From Lentilactobacillus kribbianus (GTDB lineage Bacteria; Bacillota; Bacilli; Lactobacillales; Lactobacillaceae): DNA of 64,000 nt. Positions 23,105 to 32,169 of this stretch are shown here, piece by piece. How positions within the stretch are numbered: the stretch's first letter is position 1; each line of letters begins with the position of its first letter. The DNA lies in contig NZ_JABEQQ010000002.1 in the NCBI RefSeq assembly GCF_013184075.1, positions 310,001-374,000 on the forward strand. The letters run 5' to 3'. The position numbers and the translations under genes are program-made. The notes beneath the pieces are model-generated. The model did no database searches. It had not been told where the DNA came from and saw nothing but the letters and a program-made list of their open reading frames with translations.

Positions 23105-23139
23105 AAAAAGTTTAAGGAAATTTATCCTTAAACTTTTTT
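23105..23139 (+). terminator. Intrinsic terminator after dnaJ
   Basis: AAAAGTTTAAGGA (23106-23118) pairs with TCCTTAAACTTTT, a stem of at least 12 bp flanked by A and T runs. Confidence 0.93.
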
Positions 23140-23160
23140 GTTAATTAAAGAGTGGTCTTC

Positions 23161-23189
23161 TTTATTAATGCTGATTTGATTGGTATAAT
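23161..23189 (+). promoter_or_regulatory. Promoter of lepA
   Basis: A perfect extended -10, TGG-TATAAT (23181-23189), has a weak TTTATT 17 bp upstream. Confidence 0.65.
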
Positions 23190-23222
23190 AAACTGAATAA
23201 GTATGAAAGTGAGATTGACAAA

Positions 23223-25061
23223 ATGGACTTAGAAAAAATGAGCGAGCACCAAAAATATATTCGAAATTTTTCCATTGTCGCTCACATTGATCATGGTAAG
23301 TCAACTTTAGCTGATCGTATTTTGGAACTAACGGATACGGTTCCCAAGCGAGATATGAAGGATCAGTTATTAGATAATATGGATTTAGAGCGTGAACGCG
23401 GTATCACTATTAAGTTAAATGCGGTGGAGTTAACTTACCACGCCAAAGATGGTAATGACTATGAATTTCATTTAATTGATACTCCGGGTCATGTGGATTT
23501 TACTTATGAGGTATCAAGAAGTTTAGCTGCCTGTGAAGGCGCTGTACTGGTAGTTGATGCTGCTCAAGGGGTAGAAGCACAAACTTTAGCTAATGTTTAT
23601 TTAGCATTAGATGATGATCTTGAAATCGTGCCAGTTATTAACAAAATTGATTTACCATCTGCAGAACCAGATCGAGTAAAAAAAGAAGTAGAAGATATGA
23701 TTGGTATTGATGCCTCTGATGCTGTTTTAGCTAGTGCTAAAAAAGGAATTGGTATCGAGGAACTATTAGAACAGATTGTACACAAGGTTCCAGCACCTAC
23801 GGGATCATTAGACGCACCTTTAAAAGCTTTAGTTTTTGACTCAATTTATGATGATTATCGCGGAGTCGTTTTAAGTGTGCGGTTGTTTGAAGGTACAGTG
23901 CAACCTGGCGATAAAATCAGATTAATGAATAGTGGCAGTGAATATGAAGTTACTGAAGTGGGGGTTAACTCCCCGGGTCCTGTTAAACGTGATTACTTAA
24001 TGTCTGGTGACGTTGGTTATATCACTGCTAGTATTAAAGATATTACGCAAACCCGTGTGGGTGACACAGTAACTAATGCAAATGATCCTGCTGCTGAAGC
24101 ATTACCAGGTTATCGTGAAATGAATCCAATGGTCTATGCTGGATTGTATCCTACTGATAATGCTAAGTTTGATGATTTACGTGAAGCCTTAGAAAAATTA
24201 AAATTAAATGATGCAGCTTTGGAATTTGAACCTGAAACTTCACAAGCGTTGGGCTTTGGTTTTCGGGTGGGCTTTTTAGGCCTTTTGCATATGGATGTAG
24301 TTCAAGAACGACTGGAAAGAGAATTTAACTTAGATCTAATTACAACAGCACCCTCAGTAACTTATAAAGCTAATATGACTGATGGTAGCGTTAAATTAGT
24401 CGAAAATCCGGCGGAAATGCCAGAAGCTTCTGAAATGAAAAACATCGAGGAGCCATATGTCAAAGCATCCATTATGGTTCCTAATGATTATGTTGGGGCT
24501 ATTATGGAATTATGCCAGCGACGTCGGGGACAATTTGATACAATGGAATACTTAGATGATTATCGGGTTAATGTCATTTATTACATGCCTTTATCTGAAA
24601 TTATTTTTGATTTTTTTGATAAATTAAAATCCAGCACAAAAGGGTATGCTTCGTTGGATTACGAGATGGCCGGCTATCGGATTAGTGATTTAGTTAAGAT
24701 TGATATTTTGCTTAACAGCGAAAAAGTTGATGCTTTAAGTTTCATCACCCATAGAGATTTCGCTGATAAACGAGGAAGAGATATTACTTCTAAGTTAAAA
24801 ACTATCATTCCACGTCAAAACTTTGAAATTCCAGTTCAAGCAGCTATTGGCTCTAAAATCATTGCCAGAACTAATATCAAGGCTTATCGAAAGGACGTTA
24901 CTGCTAAAATTCATACTGGTGATCCAGATCGTCGAGCTAAATTATTGGAAAAACAAAAACGTGGTAAGAAACGAATGAAATCGGTTGGTAAGGTGGAAAT
25001 TCCACAAGCAGCCTTTATGTCAGTTCTTCAAACCGGCGATGACGAAAAAAGTGATAAGTAG
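23223..25061 (+). CDS. lepA: Elongation factor 4 (LepA), back-translocating GTPase
   Basis: The 612-aa translational GTPase has G motifs [23 protein letters not shown] and NKID in the first 140 residues, followed by EF-G-like domains and the LepA-specific C-terminal domain ([19 protein letters not shown]). I kept ATG 23223 because the family usually has a short leader before the IRNFS segment. ATG 23238 is possible, and neither has a strong ribosome binding site. It ends 5 bp from the convergent gene that follows, with no terminator between them. Confidence 0.97.
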   Translation: MDLEKMSEHQKYIRNFSIVAHIDHGKSTLADRILELTDTVPKRDMKDQLLDNMDLERERGITIKLNAVELTYHAKDGNDYEFHLIDTPGHVDFTYEVSRSLAACEGAVLVVDAAQGVEAQTLANVYLALDDDLEIVPVINKIDLPSAEPDRVKKEVEDMIGIDASDAVLASAKKGIGIEELLEQIVHKVPAPTGSLDAPLKALVFDSIYDDYRGVVLSVRLFEGTVQPGDKIRLMNSGSEYEVTEVGVNSPGPVKRDYLMSGDVGYITASIKDITQTRVGDTVTNANDPAAEALPGYREMNPMVYAGLYPTDNAKFDDLREALEKLKLNDAALEFEPETSQALGFGFRVGFLGLLHMDVVQERLEREFNLDLITTAPSVTYKANMTDGSVKLVENPAEMPEASEMKNIEEPYVKASIMVPNDYVGAIMELCQRRRGQFDTMEYLDDYRVNVIYYMPLSEIIFDFFDKLKSSTKGYASLDYEMAGYRISDLVKIDILLNSEKVDALSFITHRDFADKRGRDITSKLKTIIPRQNFEIPVQAAIGSKIIARTNIKAYRKDVTAKIHTGDPDRRAKLLEKQKRGKKRMKSVGKVEIPQAAFMSVLQTGDDEKSDK

Positions 25062-25066
25062 ACCAC

Positions 25067-25462
25067 TTAACCAATTCTGAGTTCTGGAATTAATTTTGTG
25101 TCAATGATAATTTGATGATTATCATCTTGGTGGTTTAAGACACGATTAATTAAATGATTTTCTGTAATTTGAGTTTCAAAATCTTTTTGTGAAGGTAAGT
25201 TGAGCACTTCACGATTGGGAGATTGTGCTAATGAAACTTGATTTAAAATTAAATTAGCTGGGGTAGCGTTTAAAACGTTAATGATGGCCCGAATAGCAAC
25301 CCAGCCATTAGCAATAGCGACTGGATTAAGGTATTCACGATAAAAGACCTGACTACCTTTAAACATGATATTACTTTGGGCATTTTCGGTTGTTGCTGTA
25401 TAAGAAATTTCAACAGTATCTCGTTTAATTTTATTTATAAAAGTAATTTTAAATGGAATCAT
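25067..25462 (-). CDS. Unrecognised 131-aa protein, antisense to the local gene direction
   Basis: I do not recognise this protein. It is a credible gene: GAGGAG lies 10 nt before ATG 25462 (an in-frame TTG at 25468 is an alternative), and composition is like the neighbours. The sequence alternates hydrophobic and polar residues (MIPFKITFINK, TVEISYTATT), which suggests beta structure. It then has a helical segment (IANGWVAIRAIINVLNAT) and no signal peptide or membrane span. It is one of the few minus-strand genes and converges on lepA. Function unknown. Confidence 0.8.
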   Translation of the reverse strand: MIPFKITFINKIKRDTVEISYTATTENAQSNIMFKGSQVFYREYLNPVAIANGWVAIRAIINVLNATPANLILNQVSLAQSPNREVLNLPSQKDFETQITENHLINRVLNHQDDNHQIIIDTKLIPELRIG

Positions 25463-25542
25463 TTTCAAGCAGCTCCTCTAGCAGCAAAAATTTAACTGGA
25501 AATTTAGCTCAATTTGAGTTATTTTATTTATCATAACATTAA

Positions 25543-25572
25543 TTCGTTTTTCCTTGTCGGAAGTTATATAAT
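25543..25572 (+). promoter_or_regulatory. Promoter of the ATT-started gene at 25609
   Basis: A perfect TATAAT (25567-25572) has TTCGTT 18 bp upstream. The predicted transcript begins near 25579, giving a leader of about 30 nt with GGGAGG in it. Confidence 0.6.
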
Positions 25573-25608
25573 AATACAAATATAAATCATTGTTGGGAGG
25601 CGTCCACT

Positions 25609-25917
25609 ATTTTAGAAAGAACAAAACACTTCTTAACCGAAAACGGTTATCATTATAAAAAAGAATATATGCGGCCACTTTTTACCCCGGCTAATATTTA
25701 TATTTTTAAATTTGGTCGTGAAAAATTAGATAACCGCTTAATTATTCGTTATGATCATAAATGGACTGGCCGACAAAGAATCAAAGAAATTGATTTACGG
25801 TTACACAAGCAACGTCATCCTCGAGTATTTGATAGTGAAACAGAACTGTTAAGTTACTTGGAGGGGCATTTGTTGCGTCATGAAGCAGAAGTTCATGATG
25901 ATCAAACATCCAAATAA
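25609..25917 (+). CDS. Unrecognised 102-aa basic protein, apparent ATT start
   Basis: The reading frame continues upstream of the first ATG (25669) through 20 codons that look coding (LERTKHFLTENGYHYKKEY), back to ATT at 25609. That codon is exactly 8 nt after a strong GGGAGG (25595-25600). No ATG, GTG or TTG exists in this frame between the ribosome binding site and 25669, and nothing resembling a ribosome binding site precedes 25669. ATT starts are rare, infC being the known case. The product is basic and soluble, rich in Arg, Lys and His, and stands before prmA. Function not recognised. Confidence 0.75.
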   Translation: MLERTKHFLTENGYHYKKEYMRPLFTPANIYIFKFGREKLDNRLIIRYDHKWTGRQRIKEIDLRLHKQRHPRVFDSETELLSYLEGHLLRHEAEVHDDQTSK

Positions 25918-25928
25918 GTATCAAATTT

Positions 25929-25958
25929 TAAAAAAGCATCTCATTAGGATGCTTTTTT
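25929..25958 (+). terminator. Intrinsic terminator before prmA
   Basis: The stem AAAAAGCATC / GATGCTTTTT has a 7-nt loop and T7. Confidence 0.93.
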
Positions 25959-25960
25959 TG

Positions 25961-25966
25961 TATAAT
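25961..25966 (+). promoter_or_regulatory. Possible promoter of prmA-rsmE-rel
   Basis: A perfect TATAAT immediately follows the terminator U-tract, but no credible -35 is visible. It would place the transcript start about 25 bp before the prmA ribosome binding site. Confidence 0.45.
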
Positions 25967-26000
25967 TAAAGTAAATAACGTTTGAGAGGAACCTTTACAA

Positions 26001-26963
26001 ATGAAGTGGACCGAAATAACTGTACAAACTAGTAGTGAGGCTGTAGAAGCAGTTTCTAATATTTTAATGGAATTAGGCTCAAGCGGCCTATCAATTGAAG
26101 ACGCGGCTGATTATGCCAAACTAAAGGCAGGCCGTTATGGTGATTATGGTGAAATTATTGATCCAACTAAGCTGATTCATATTGAATCTGGAGCAATGAT
26201 TTCGGCTTATTTCCCAGAAAATATCAATATTAGAGAACAAGTAGACTTAATTCGTGAAAAGGTCACAGCGTTAAAACATGTGGGCCTAAATACGGGTAAA
26301 GCCGAAGTTAGTATTGTAGCAGTAGATGATAAAGACTGGGCCACTGAATGGGAGAAATACTATCATCCAGTTAGAATTACCCATTTTTTGACGGTAGTAC
26401 CTCAATGGGAAGATTATCAAATTCAATCACCACATGAACAAGTAATCAGGTTAGATCCTGGAATGGCATTTGGTACAGGAACTCATCCAACTACGCAATT
26501 AACGTTGCAAGCACTAGAAACAGTAGTTATGGGCGGCGAATCAATGATTGATGTTGGAACCGGATCCGGTGTGTTAAGTATTGCAGCTAAATTGTTGGGA
26601 GTGGATACCATTTTTGCAACTGATTTGGACGAAGTTGCTGTTGAATCTGCTCAAAAAAATATTAATTTAAATCCCCAAGCAACTTCTATTGAAGTAGTGG
26701 CTAATGATTTATTGAATGGCATCAATAAACATGTAGATTTAGTGGTTGCCAATATTTTGGCTGAAATCATTGTGCCACTAATTCCTCAAGCCTGGCATAA
26801 CTTAAATGATGGTGGTTACTTTGTGACATCTGGAATAATTGCTGATAAGATTGATTTGATTTTAAGTGAAATGAAAGCACAAGGTTTTAAAATTATTCAA
26901 ACAAGTAAGATGAAAGACTGGTATGGTGTGATTGCACAAAAGCCTAATCCAGATGAGGGTTAA
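26001..26963 (+). CDS. prmA: Ribosomal protein L11 methyltransferase
   Basis: PrmA trimethylates ribosomal protein L11. In the 320-aa product the N-terminal substrate-recognition domain (residues 1-100) precedes a class I SAM domain with DPGMAFGTGTHPTTQLTL, the SAM loop DVGTGSGVLSIAA and the VVANILAEIIV motif. rsmE follows after 3 bases, the usual Firmicute pair. Confidence 0.97.
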   Translation: MKWTEITVQTSSEAVEAVSNILMELGSSGLSIEDAADYAKLKAGRYGDYGEIIDPTKLIHIESGAMISAYFPENINIREQVDLIREKVTALKHVGLNTGKAEVSIVAVDDKDWATEWEKYYHPVRITHFLTVVPQWEDYQIQSPHEQVIRLDPGMAFGTGTHPTTQLTLQALETVVMGGESMIDVGTGSGVLSIAAKLLGVDTIFATDLDEVAVESAQKNINLNPQATSIEVVANDLLNGINKHVDLVVANILAEIIVPLIPQAWHNLNDGGYFVTSGIIADKIDLILSEMKAQGFKIIQTSKMKDWYGVIAQKPNPDEG

Positions 26964-26966
26964 TTT

Positions 26967-27710
26967 TTGCAACATTATTTTATAAATCAAAATTTAACAC
27001 TAGGAGATCAAATTAAACTACCGAATGACATTGCTCATCACTTTGTGAAAGTAATGCGAGCCGTGGTAGGCGATCAATTAGAATTAGTTTCAGAAAAAAA
27101 TCAAACTCTTTTTGTAGCCAAATTGATTGATGCGGATAATCATATTGTTCAAATAATTGAAAATAAAAAAAACAATGTCGAACTGCCGGTGAATGTGACT
27201 ATTGTTTCGGGGTTGGCTAAACAAAGTAAACCGGAATTGATTGTTCAAAAGGCCACAGAATTAGGCGTTCATCGCATTATTTTTTTACCGATGCAACGGT
27301 CAATTGTTAAGTGGAATCAAAAAAGTGTTAAAAAAATTAGTAGGCTACAAGAAGTGGCCCAAAGTGCTGCTGAACAGTCACACCGAAATGTAATTCCTAA
27401 GGTAGATTATTTAGCTGATTGGGATGCATTGTTTCAAGAATCATTTGATCAGAAAATAGTTGCTTATGAAGAAGTGGCTAAACAAGGCGAGACAGCAGCG
27501 TTAGTTAAAGTTTTACAACAAATCCAACCGAATGAAACCATCGTAAGTGTTTTTGGTCCTGAAGGTGGGTTGACCGATACAGAAGTAAATAAGCTAGTTG
27601 ATCATGGTTATATTGCGGCCGGACTAGGTCCTCGTATTTTACGAACAGAAACGGCACCACTATATTTTCTAAGCGCAGTTTCTGTTATGTTAGAGTTAAT
27701 GCGTAATTAA
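26967..27710 (+). CDS. rsmE: 16S rRNA (uracil(1498)-N3)-methyltransferase
   Basis: RsmE is a SPOUT-family methyltransferase for U1498 of 16S rRNA. The 247-aa protein has a PUA-like N-terminus (IAHHFVKVMRAVVGDQLELV), QKATELGVHRIIFLPMQRS, and the knot region with SVFGPEGGLTDTEV and GLGPRILRTETAP. The start is TTG; its ribosome binding site, GATGAGGG, lies in the end of prmA. It is translated in the prmA-rsmE-rel unit. Confidence 0.97.
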   Translation: MQHYFINQNLTLGDQIKLPNDIAHHFVKVMRAVVGDQLELVSEKNQTLFVAKLIDADNHIVQIIENKKNNVELPVNVTIVSGLAKQSKPELIVQKATELGVHRIIFLPMQRSIVKWNQKSVKKISRLQEVAQSAAEQSHRNVIPKVDYLADWDALFQESFDQKIVAYEEVAKQGETAALVKVLQQIQPNETIVSVFGPEGGLTDTEVNKLVDHGYIAAGLGPRILRTETAPLYFLSAVSVMLELMRN

Positions 27711-27731
27711 ACAACGAAAGGGATGAGGATA

Positions 27732-29966
27732 ATGGTAAAAGTAGAATGGACTGCTGATCAGGTATTAGCTAAAGTAGCTGAATATATGAACGAAGAACAT
27801 GTTAAAGAAGTTCAAAAAGCCTATGATTACGCTGCTAATGCCCACATAAATCAAAAAAGGCAATCAGGTGAGCCTTATATTACTCATCCAATTCAAGTGG
27901 CCGGTATTTTAGCTGATTTGCATATGGATCCAGCGACCGTTAGCGCTGGCTTTTTGCACGATATTGTGGAGGATACAGATGTAGAACTCGATGATATCAA
28001 AAAATTATTTGGTGACGATGTGGCTTTAATTGTAGACGGGGTTACTAAACTCAGTAAAATTAAGTATAAATCTAGTGAAGAACGACTAGCAGAAAATCAC
28101 CGGAAGCTATTACTGGCTATGTGTAAAGATATTCGAGTAATGATTGTTAAGCTAGCTGACCGTTTACACAATATGCGTACCCTAGATTCTCTTCGGCCAG
28201 AAAAACAACGACGAATTTCAAAAGAAACTTTGGAAATATATGCCCCCTTAGCTGATCGTTTGGGGATTGGGACAATCAAATGGGAATTAGAAGATACTGC
28301 TTTAAGGTATTTAAATCCCCAGCAATATTACCGAATTGTTCATTTGATGAATTCTAGACGTGATCAACGAGTTGATTACATTGATAATGCCATTCAAGAA
28401 GTGCAGGATTCCATTAGTGATTTGGGTATTGAAACTGAAATTTATGGACGTCCTAAGCATATTTATTCAATTTATCGAAAGATGGTGGATCAACATAAAC
28501 AATTTAGTCAAATTTATGATCTTTTAGCCATTCGGGTGATTGTCAAATCCATTAAAGATTGTTATGCGGTTTTAGGGGCTATTCACACTAAGTGGAAACC
28601 AATGCCGGGACGATTTAAAGACTACATTGCTATGCCAAAAGCCAATATGTATCAATCACTGCATACTACAGTAATTGGACCCGAAGGCAAACCACTAGAA
28701 GTTCAAATTCGAACGGTGGAAATGCATCAAGTGGCTGAATTTGGTGTGGCCGCTCATTGGGCTTATAAAGAAGGTGTCACCGGTGAAGTTCAACAAACCA
28801 ACGATAATAGTAAGCTAAATTGGGTTAAACAAATTATTGAATTGCAAGAAGATACCGATGATGCTTCTGATTTTATGGATGGAGTTAAGGGCGAGCTGTT
28901 TGGTGATCGGGTTTATGTATTTACGCCCAAGGGCGACGTATATGAGTTGCCCAAAGGGGCGGGACCACTAGATATGGCCTATATGGTTCATACTGAGGTT
29001 GGTAATCATACCACTGGTGCCAAAGTTAACGGTAAGATGGTACCATTGGACTTTAAGGTTCAAAATGGCGATATCGTTGATATTATTACTTCTAGTAATT
29101 CAGCGGGGCCTAGCCGAGATTGGATTCCATTAGTTCATACTCATCGGGCACGAAATAAAATAAAACAATTCTTCCGCCAAAAAGAACGAAAAGAAAATAT
29201 TGCTACTGGTCGAGCTGAAATCATAAAAAAAGTACAAGAAGCTAATTTCGATCCTAAAACGGTATTTACTGAAGAAAAAATCGAAAAAGTAGCGGAGAGT
29301 ATGCATTATAAACACGCAGACGATTTATTGGCAGCAATCGGTTTTGGTGATATTCAACCAACCGGTGTAAGTAATCGATTGACTGCTGATATTCGGGTAC
29401 AACAAAAAAAGCAACGGCAAGATCAAGCTGAAAAAGAGTTACTGGAAGAACACCATACTTTAAGTGGCGATCAGGCAACAGACCATAAGGTTAATGGTAA
29501 ACAAAAAAAACCGGCTGACGGGGTCGTTATTGATGGAGTAGATAATTTATTAGTGCGTCTCAGTCATTGTTGTACGCCGGTTCCTGGTGATCAGATTGTT
29601 GGTTATATCACTAAAGGTAGAGGTGTTTCGGTACACCGAATTGGTTGCCCTAATGTGGCCAAGGCTGAACAAAGTGGTGAAAGAATAATTCCAGTTTACT
29701 GGGGTAACAGTAATGGTGATGGTAGTAACTATCCAGTTAATTTGTCGGTTCAAGGATATAATCGTCCCGGGTTATTAGCTGATGTTTTAAATGCAATTAA
29801 TAATGCTACTAAAAACGTTTCATCCATTAACGGAAAAGTTGATCATAATAAACTAGTGATTATTTCTGTGACTGTTGGTGTTAAAAACATTGATCAAATT
29901 GATCGGGTTTCAAATAGTATTAAATCAATTAAAGATGTTTATATGGTGGAACGAATATTTAGATAG
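27732..29966 (+). CDS. rel: Bifunctional (p)ppGpp synthetase/hydrolase (Rel)
   Basis: Rel makes and degrades the stringent-response alarmone. In the 744-aa product the hydrolase domain has intact HD residues (ITHPIQVAGIL, FLHDIVEDTD). The synthetase domain follows (GRPKHIYSIYRKM, RFKDYIAMPKANMYQSLHT), then TGS (VYVFTPKGDVYELPKGA), a zinc-finger-like segment (RLSHCCTPVPGD) and a C-terminal ACT domain. I chose ATG 27732 with AAAGGG 9 nt upstream; the ATG at 27723 lies inside the ribosome binding site. dtd follows. Confidence 0.97.
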   Translation: MVKVEWTADQVLAKVAEYMNEEHVKEVQKAYDYAANAHINQKRQSGEPYITHPIQVAGILADLHMDPATVSAGFLHDIVEDTDVELDDIKKLFGDDVALIVDGVTKLSKIKYKSSEERLAENHRKLLLAMCKDIRVMIVKLADRLHNMRTLDSLRPEKQRRISKETLEIYAPLADRLGIGTIKWELEDTALRYLNPQQYYRIVHLMNSRRDQRVDYIDNAIQEVQDSISDLGIETEIYGRPKHIYSIYRKMVDQHKQFSQIYDLLAIRVIVKSIKDCYAVLGAIHTKWKPMPGRFKDYIAMPKANMYQSLHTTVIGPEGKPLEVQIRTVEMHQVAEFGVAAHWAYKEGVTGEVQQTNDNSKLNWVKQIIELQEDTDDASDFMDGVKGELFGDRVYVFTPKGDVYELPKGAGPLDMAYMVHTEVGNHTTGAKVNGKMVPLDFKVQNGDIVDIITSSNSAGPSRDWIPLVHTHRARNKIKQFFRQKERKENIATGRAEIIKKVQEANFDPKTVFTEEKIEKVAESMHYKHADDLLAAIGFGDIQPTGVSNRLTADIRVQQKKQRQDQAEKELLEEHHTLSGDQATDHKVNGKQKKPADGVVIDGVDNLLVRLSHCCTPVPGDQIVGYITKGRGVSVHRIGCPNVAKAEQSGERIIPVYWGNSNGDGSNYPVNLSVQGYNRPGLLADVLNAINNATKNVSSINGKVDHNKLVIISVTVGVKNIDQIDRVSNSIKSIKDVYMVERIFR

Positions 29967-29976
29967 AGGGAAATAA

Positions 29977-30423
29977 ATGAAAGTTGTTTTGCAGCGAGTT
30001 AGTAGCGCCAGTGTTTCAATTGATTCTGTAGTAAAAGAAAAAATCAACCGCGGCTTTATGCTTTTAATAGGCGTAGCAGATTCAGATGGATTAGAGGAAA
30101 TCGATTATTTAGTTCGTAAAATAAGTCACTTGAGAGTGTTTGAAGATGAAAATGATAAAATGAACCTAAGTCTTTTGGATGTAGCTGGTCAGATTCTATC
30201 AATTTCTCAATTTACTTTGTATGCTGATACTAAAAAGGGCAATCGTCCTAGCTTTACTAAAGCCGGACGGCCTGAACACGCTCAACAAATTTACAATCAA
30301 TTTAATGAATCATTACAAAATGCCGGAATAAAAGTAGCTACTGGTGAATTTGGTGCTGATATGGCGGTATCTTTAGTTAATGATGGACCAGTAACGATTA
30401 TATTTGATACTGATAATAAATAA
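29977..30423 (+). CDS. dtd: D-aminoacyl-tRNA deacylase
   Basis: Dtd hydrolyses D-amino acids, and also misattached glycine, from tRNAs. The 148-aa protein has the active-site [12 protein letters not shown] motif and the C-terminal [11 protein letters not shown], which holds the cis Gly-Pro. It follows rel by 10 bases, an arrangement conserved across Firmicutes. Confidence 0.97.
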   Translation: MKVVLQRVSSASVSIDSVVKEKINRGFMLLIGVADSDGLEEIDYLVRKISHLRVFEDENDKMNLSLLDVAGQILSISQFTLYADTKKGNRPSFTKAGRPEHAQQIYNQFNESLQNAGIKVATGEFGADMAVSLVNDGPVTIIFDTDNK

Positions 30424-30437
30424 CGATTGGAGAACAA

Positions 30438-31088
30438 ATGATGATTAATCAACTATTTTGGGACTTTGATGGAACGCTTTATGATACTTATCCAGCGATG
30501 GTGGCGGCATTTCATCAGGCTCTAATTGAAATGCATATTGATGATTTAGAAATTGATGATCATTCCATTTATACTACAATGAGGCAACAATCTTTAGGGA
30601 CAGCATTTATTCAATTTGCTGCTGAATATGGAATTGCTATTAAGGAATTAAAGAAAAAGTATTACTCTCGAGAAGTAGAAGAGGTAAAAAAGGCTAAGCC
30701 GATTGCTGGGGTTCCGGATATTTTAAAAACGGCTATTACTCATGGCGGCGCGAATTATCTCTTAACTCATCGAAATGATCAAGCTAAAGAATTATTAAAA
30801 AAGGATCATTTAGATGTTTTATTTGCGGATGCGGTCACGGCCGATATGCCTTTCCCAAGAAAACCTAAGCCTGATTCATTAAATTATTTAATCGAAAAAC
30901 ATGCGGTTAATCGGGATGCAGCTATAATGATTGGAGACCGTGAATTAGATATTTTAGCAGGTCATAACGCTAATATTGCCGCCGGATTATTTGATCCGGA
31001 TGCTTTAATTGTACAAACTGGTAATCCAGAAATTAGAGTTTCACAAATGGCCGAACTTGGATTGTGGCTTCAAACGGATAAAGACTAA
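30438..31088 (+). CDS. HAD-family hydrolase (phosphatase-like)
   Basis: The 216-aa HAD-superfamily protein has motif I WDFDGTLYDT with its nucleophile Asp, a helical cap (subfamily IA), motif II LLTHRN, the motif III lysine around PRKPKPDS, and motif IV MIGDRELDI. It resembles phosphoglycolate phosphatase and beta-phosphoglucomutase-type enzymes, but the substrate cannot be read from sequence. It follows dtd by 14 bases and ends at a long bidirectional hairpin. Confidence 0.88.
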   Translation: MMINQLFWDFDGTLYDTYPAMVAAFHQALIEMHIDDLEIDDHSIYTTMRQQSLGTAFIQFAAEYGIAIKELKKKYYSREVEEVKKAKPIAGVPDILKTAITHGGANYLLTHRNDQAKELLKKDHLDVLFADAVTADMPFPRKPKPDSLNYLIEKHAVNRDAAIMIGDRELDILAGHNANIAAGLFDPDALIVQTGNPEIRVSQMAELGLWLQTDKD

Positions 31089-31133
31089 AAAAACATGGCT
31101 GTCATCTAATAAAGATGATGGCCATGTTCTTTT
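31087..31133. terminator. Bidirectional terminator between the HAD gene and the amidase
   Basis: AACATGGC and GCCATGTT form the base, with TCATCT / AGATGA above, a stem of about 16 bp including two G-U pairs. It is flanked by A7 on one side and TTCTTTT on the other, and serves both converging genes. Confidence 0.9.
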
Positions 31134-31962
31134 AAAAATAATTATTTAATCCTGTAACTACGTCTTGAGCAATTTGATTTTGGTATTTAATACTTTTGAT
31201 ACGTTTAAAATTACTATTGGAATTAATATAGCCAGTTTCTAATAATACTGCTGGAACTGTATTATTACGAATAACTAAAAAGTCACCAAATTGCACACCC
31301 CGATTAGGTAATGGTAGTGATCTTAACTGGTTATTAATATTGGTGGCTAGCCGTTTAGACGCACCATCATGATAATAATAGCTAGTCACTCCTGAAGCAG
31401 AATTAGCAACATCTGATGAATCTAAATGAAAACTAATAAATGCATCGGCATGAACCTTTTCGGCAAGTGCTGGACGAGAAACTAAACTAGTGGTTTTATC
31501 AGTACTTCTAGTTAAGATCACTCTAGCTCCTTGGCTTCTAAGTTGCTGGGCTACGCGTTTAGCAATTTGGAGGGTATATTTTTTTTCATATTTTTGGGTA
31601 TTAGATAGTGCCCCTGTATCATCACCACCGTGTCCAGGATCTAACACAATGGTGGTTTCTGCCAATTTAGAATGGTGACCAATCGTGGTTTTATCAACTA
31701 GCCAAGATGCAACCCACCCGGTTTGCTTATGATTGGCTACCACTTTTAGCCAATTATTTTTTTTAGCAGTTACTTGCAGATGAGTACCTCTTTTTACAGT
31801 TCCCTTTAGGGAATAATTTACTCCTGGACCACTTCGGACATTTAGTTGACTGATTTTTACCGTAACAGAATTAGAAAAATAAACGTTTAAGAGAATTAAT
31901 AGTGTAAAGAGTGTGACTATAATTGCTATAATTAAGCCTCGTTTTTTAATAAGATTTGTCAA
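31132..31962 (-). CDS. SH3b-containing N-acetylmuramoyl-L-alanine amidase
   Basis: This cell-wall amidase cleaves the bond between muramic acid and the stem peptide. The 276-aa product has an uncleaved-looking N-terminal membrane anchor (GLIIAIIVTLFTLLILLNVYF), an SH3b domain (QLNVRSGPGVNYSLKGTV) and an Amidase_3 domain. The latter has zinc ligands in LDPGHGGDD and FHLDSS and a catalytic Glu in LLETGYINS. I chose TTG 31962 with AGGAG 8 nt upstream. Longer in-frame starts at 31968 and 31995 are too close to that site or upstream of the predicted transcript start. It is divergent from hisS, as in many lactobacilli. Confidence 0.93.
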   Translation of the reverse strand: MTNLIKKRGLIIAIIVTLFTLLILLNVYFSNSVTVKISQLNVRSGPGVNYSLKGTVKRGTHLQVTAKKNNWLKVVANHKQTGWVASWLVDKTTIGHHSKLAETTIVLDPGHGGDDTGALSNTQKYEKKYTLQIAKRVAQQLRSQGARVILTRSTDKTTSLVSRPALAEKVHADAFISFHLDSSDVANSASGVTSYYYHDGASKRLATNINNQLRSLPLPNRGVQFGDFLVIRNNTVPAVLLETGYINSNSNFKRIKSIKYQNQIAQDVVTGLNNYF

Positions 31963-31993
31963 AGTCATAACTCCTGAAAATTGATTTAATTGC

Positions 31994-32022
31994 ATTATAG
32001 GTCATTTTCAAAGGTGAACCAA
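31994..32022 (-). promoter_or_regulatory. Promoter of the amidase gene
   Basis: On the minus strand, TTGGTT (32017-32022), a 17-bp spacer and perfect TATAAT (31994-31999). Confidence 0.8.
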
Positions 32023-32037
32023 GTTTATTAAGCATTC

Positions 32038-32066
32038 TTGACATTTTATTCAATTTCTATTAGGCT
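32038..32066 (+). promoter_or_regulatory. Promoter of hisS
   Basis: A perfect -35, TTGACA (32038-32043), a 17-bp spacer and TAGGCT (32061-32066). The transcript would carry a leader of roughly 95 nt. Confidence 0.7.
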
Positions 32067-32123
32067 AAAACTTGATATTAAAGGTTTTACGCAACTTTTT
32101 AAAATTACGTTTATGCCGTAACG

Positions 32124-32148
32124 AACACTCGTCGGGGTGTTTTTTTAT
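32124..32148 (+). terminator. Leader terminator (attenuator candidate) before hisS
   Basis: AACACTC (32124-32130) pairs with GGGTGTT (32135-32141) around GTCG, followed by T7. It lies between the hisS promoter and ribosome binding site. No T-box motif (GGTGGNACCGCG) is present, so this is not the usual tRNA-sensing leader. Two TTACG copies upstream (32087, 32105) could each pair with CGTAA at 32117. Confidence 0.75.
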
Positions 32149-32169
32149 TTAAAACTTAGGAGGAACATC

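Noticed and set aside
32066-32160. hisS leader as a T-box
   Set aside because: The conserved GGTGGNACCGCG core is absent, while it is clear in the glyQS leader.
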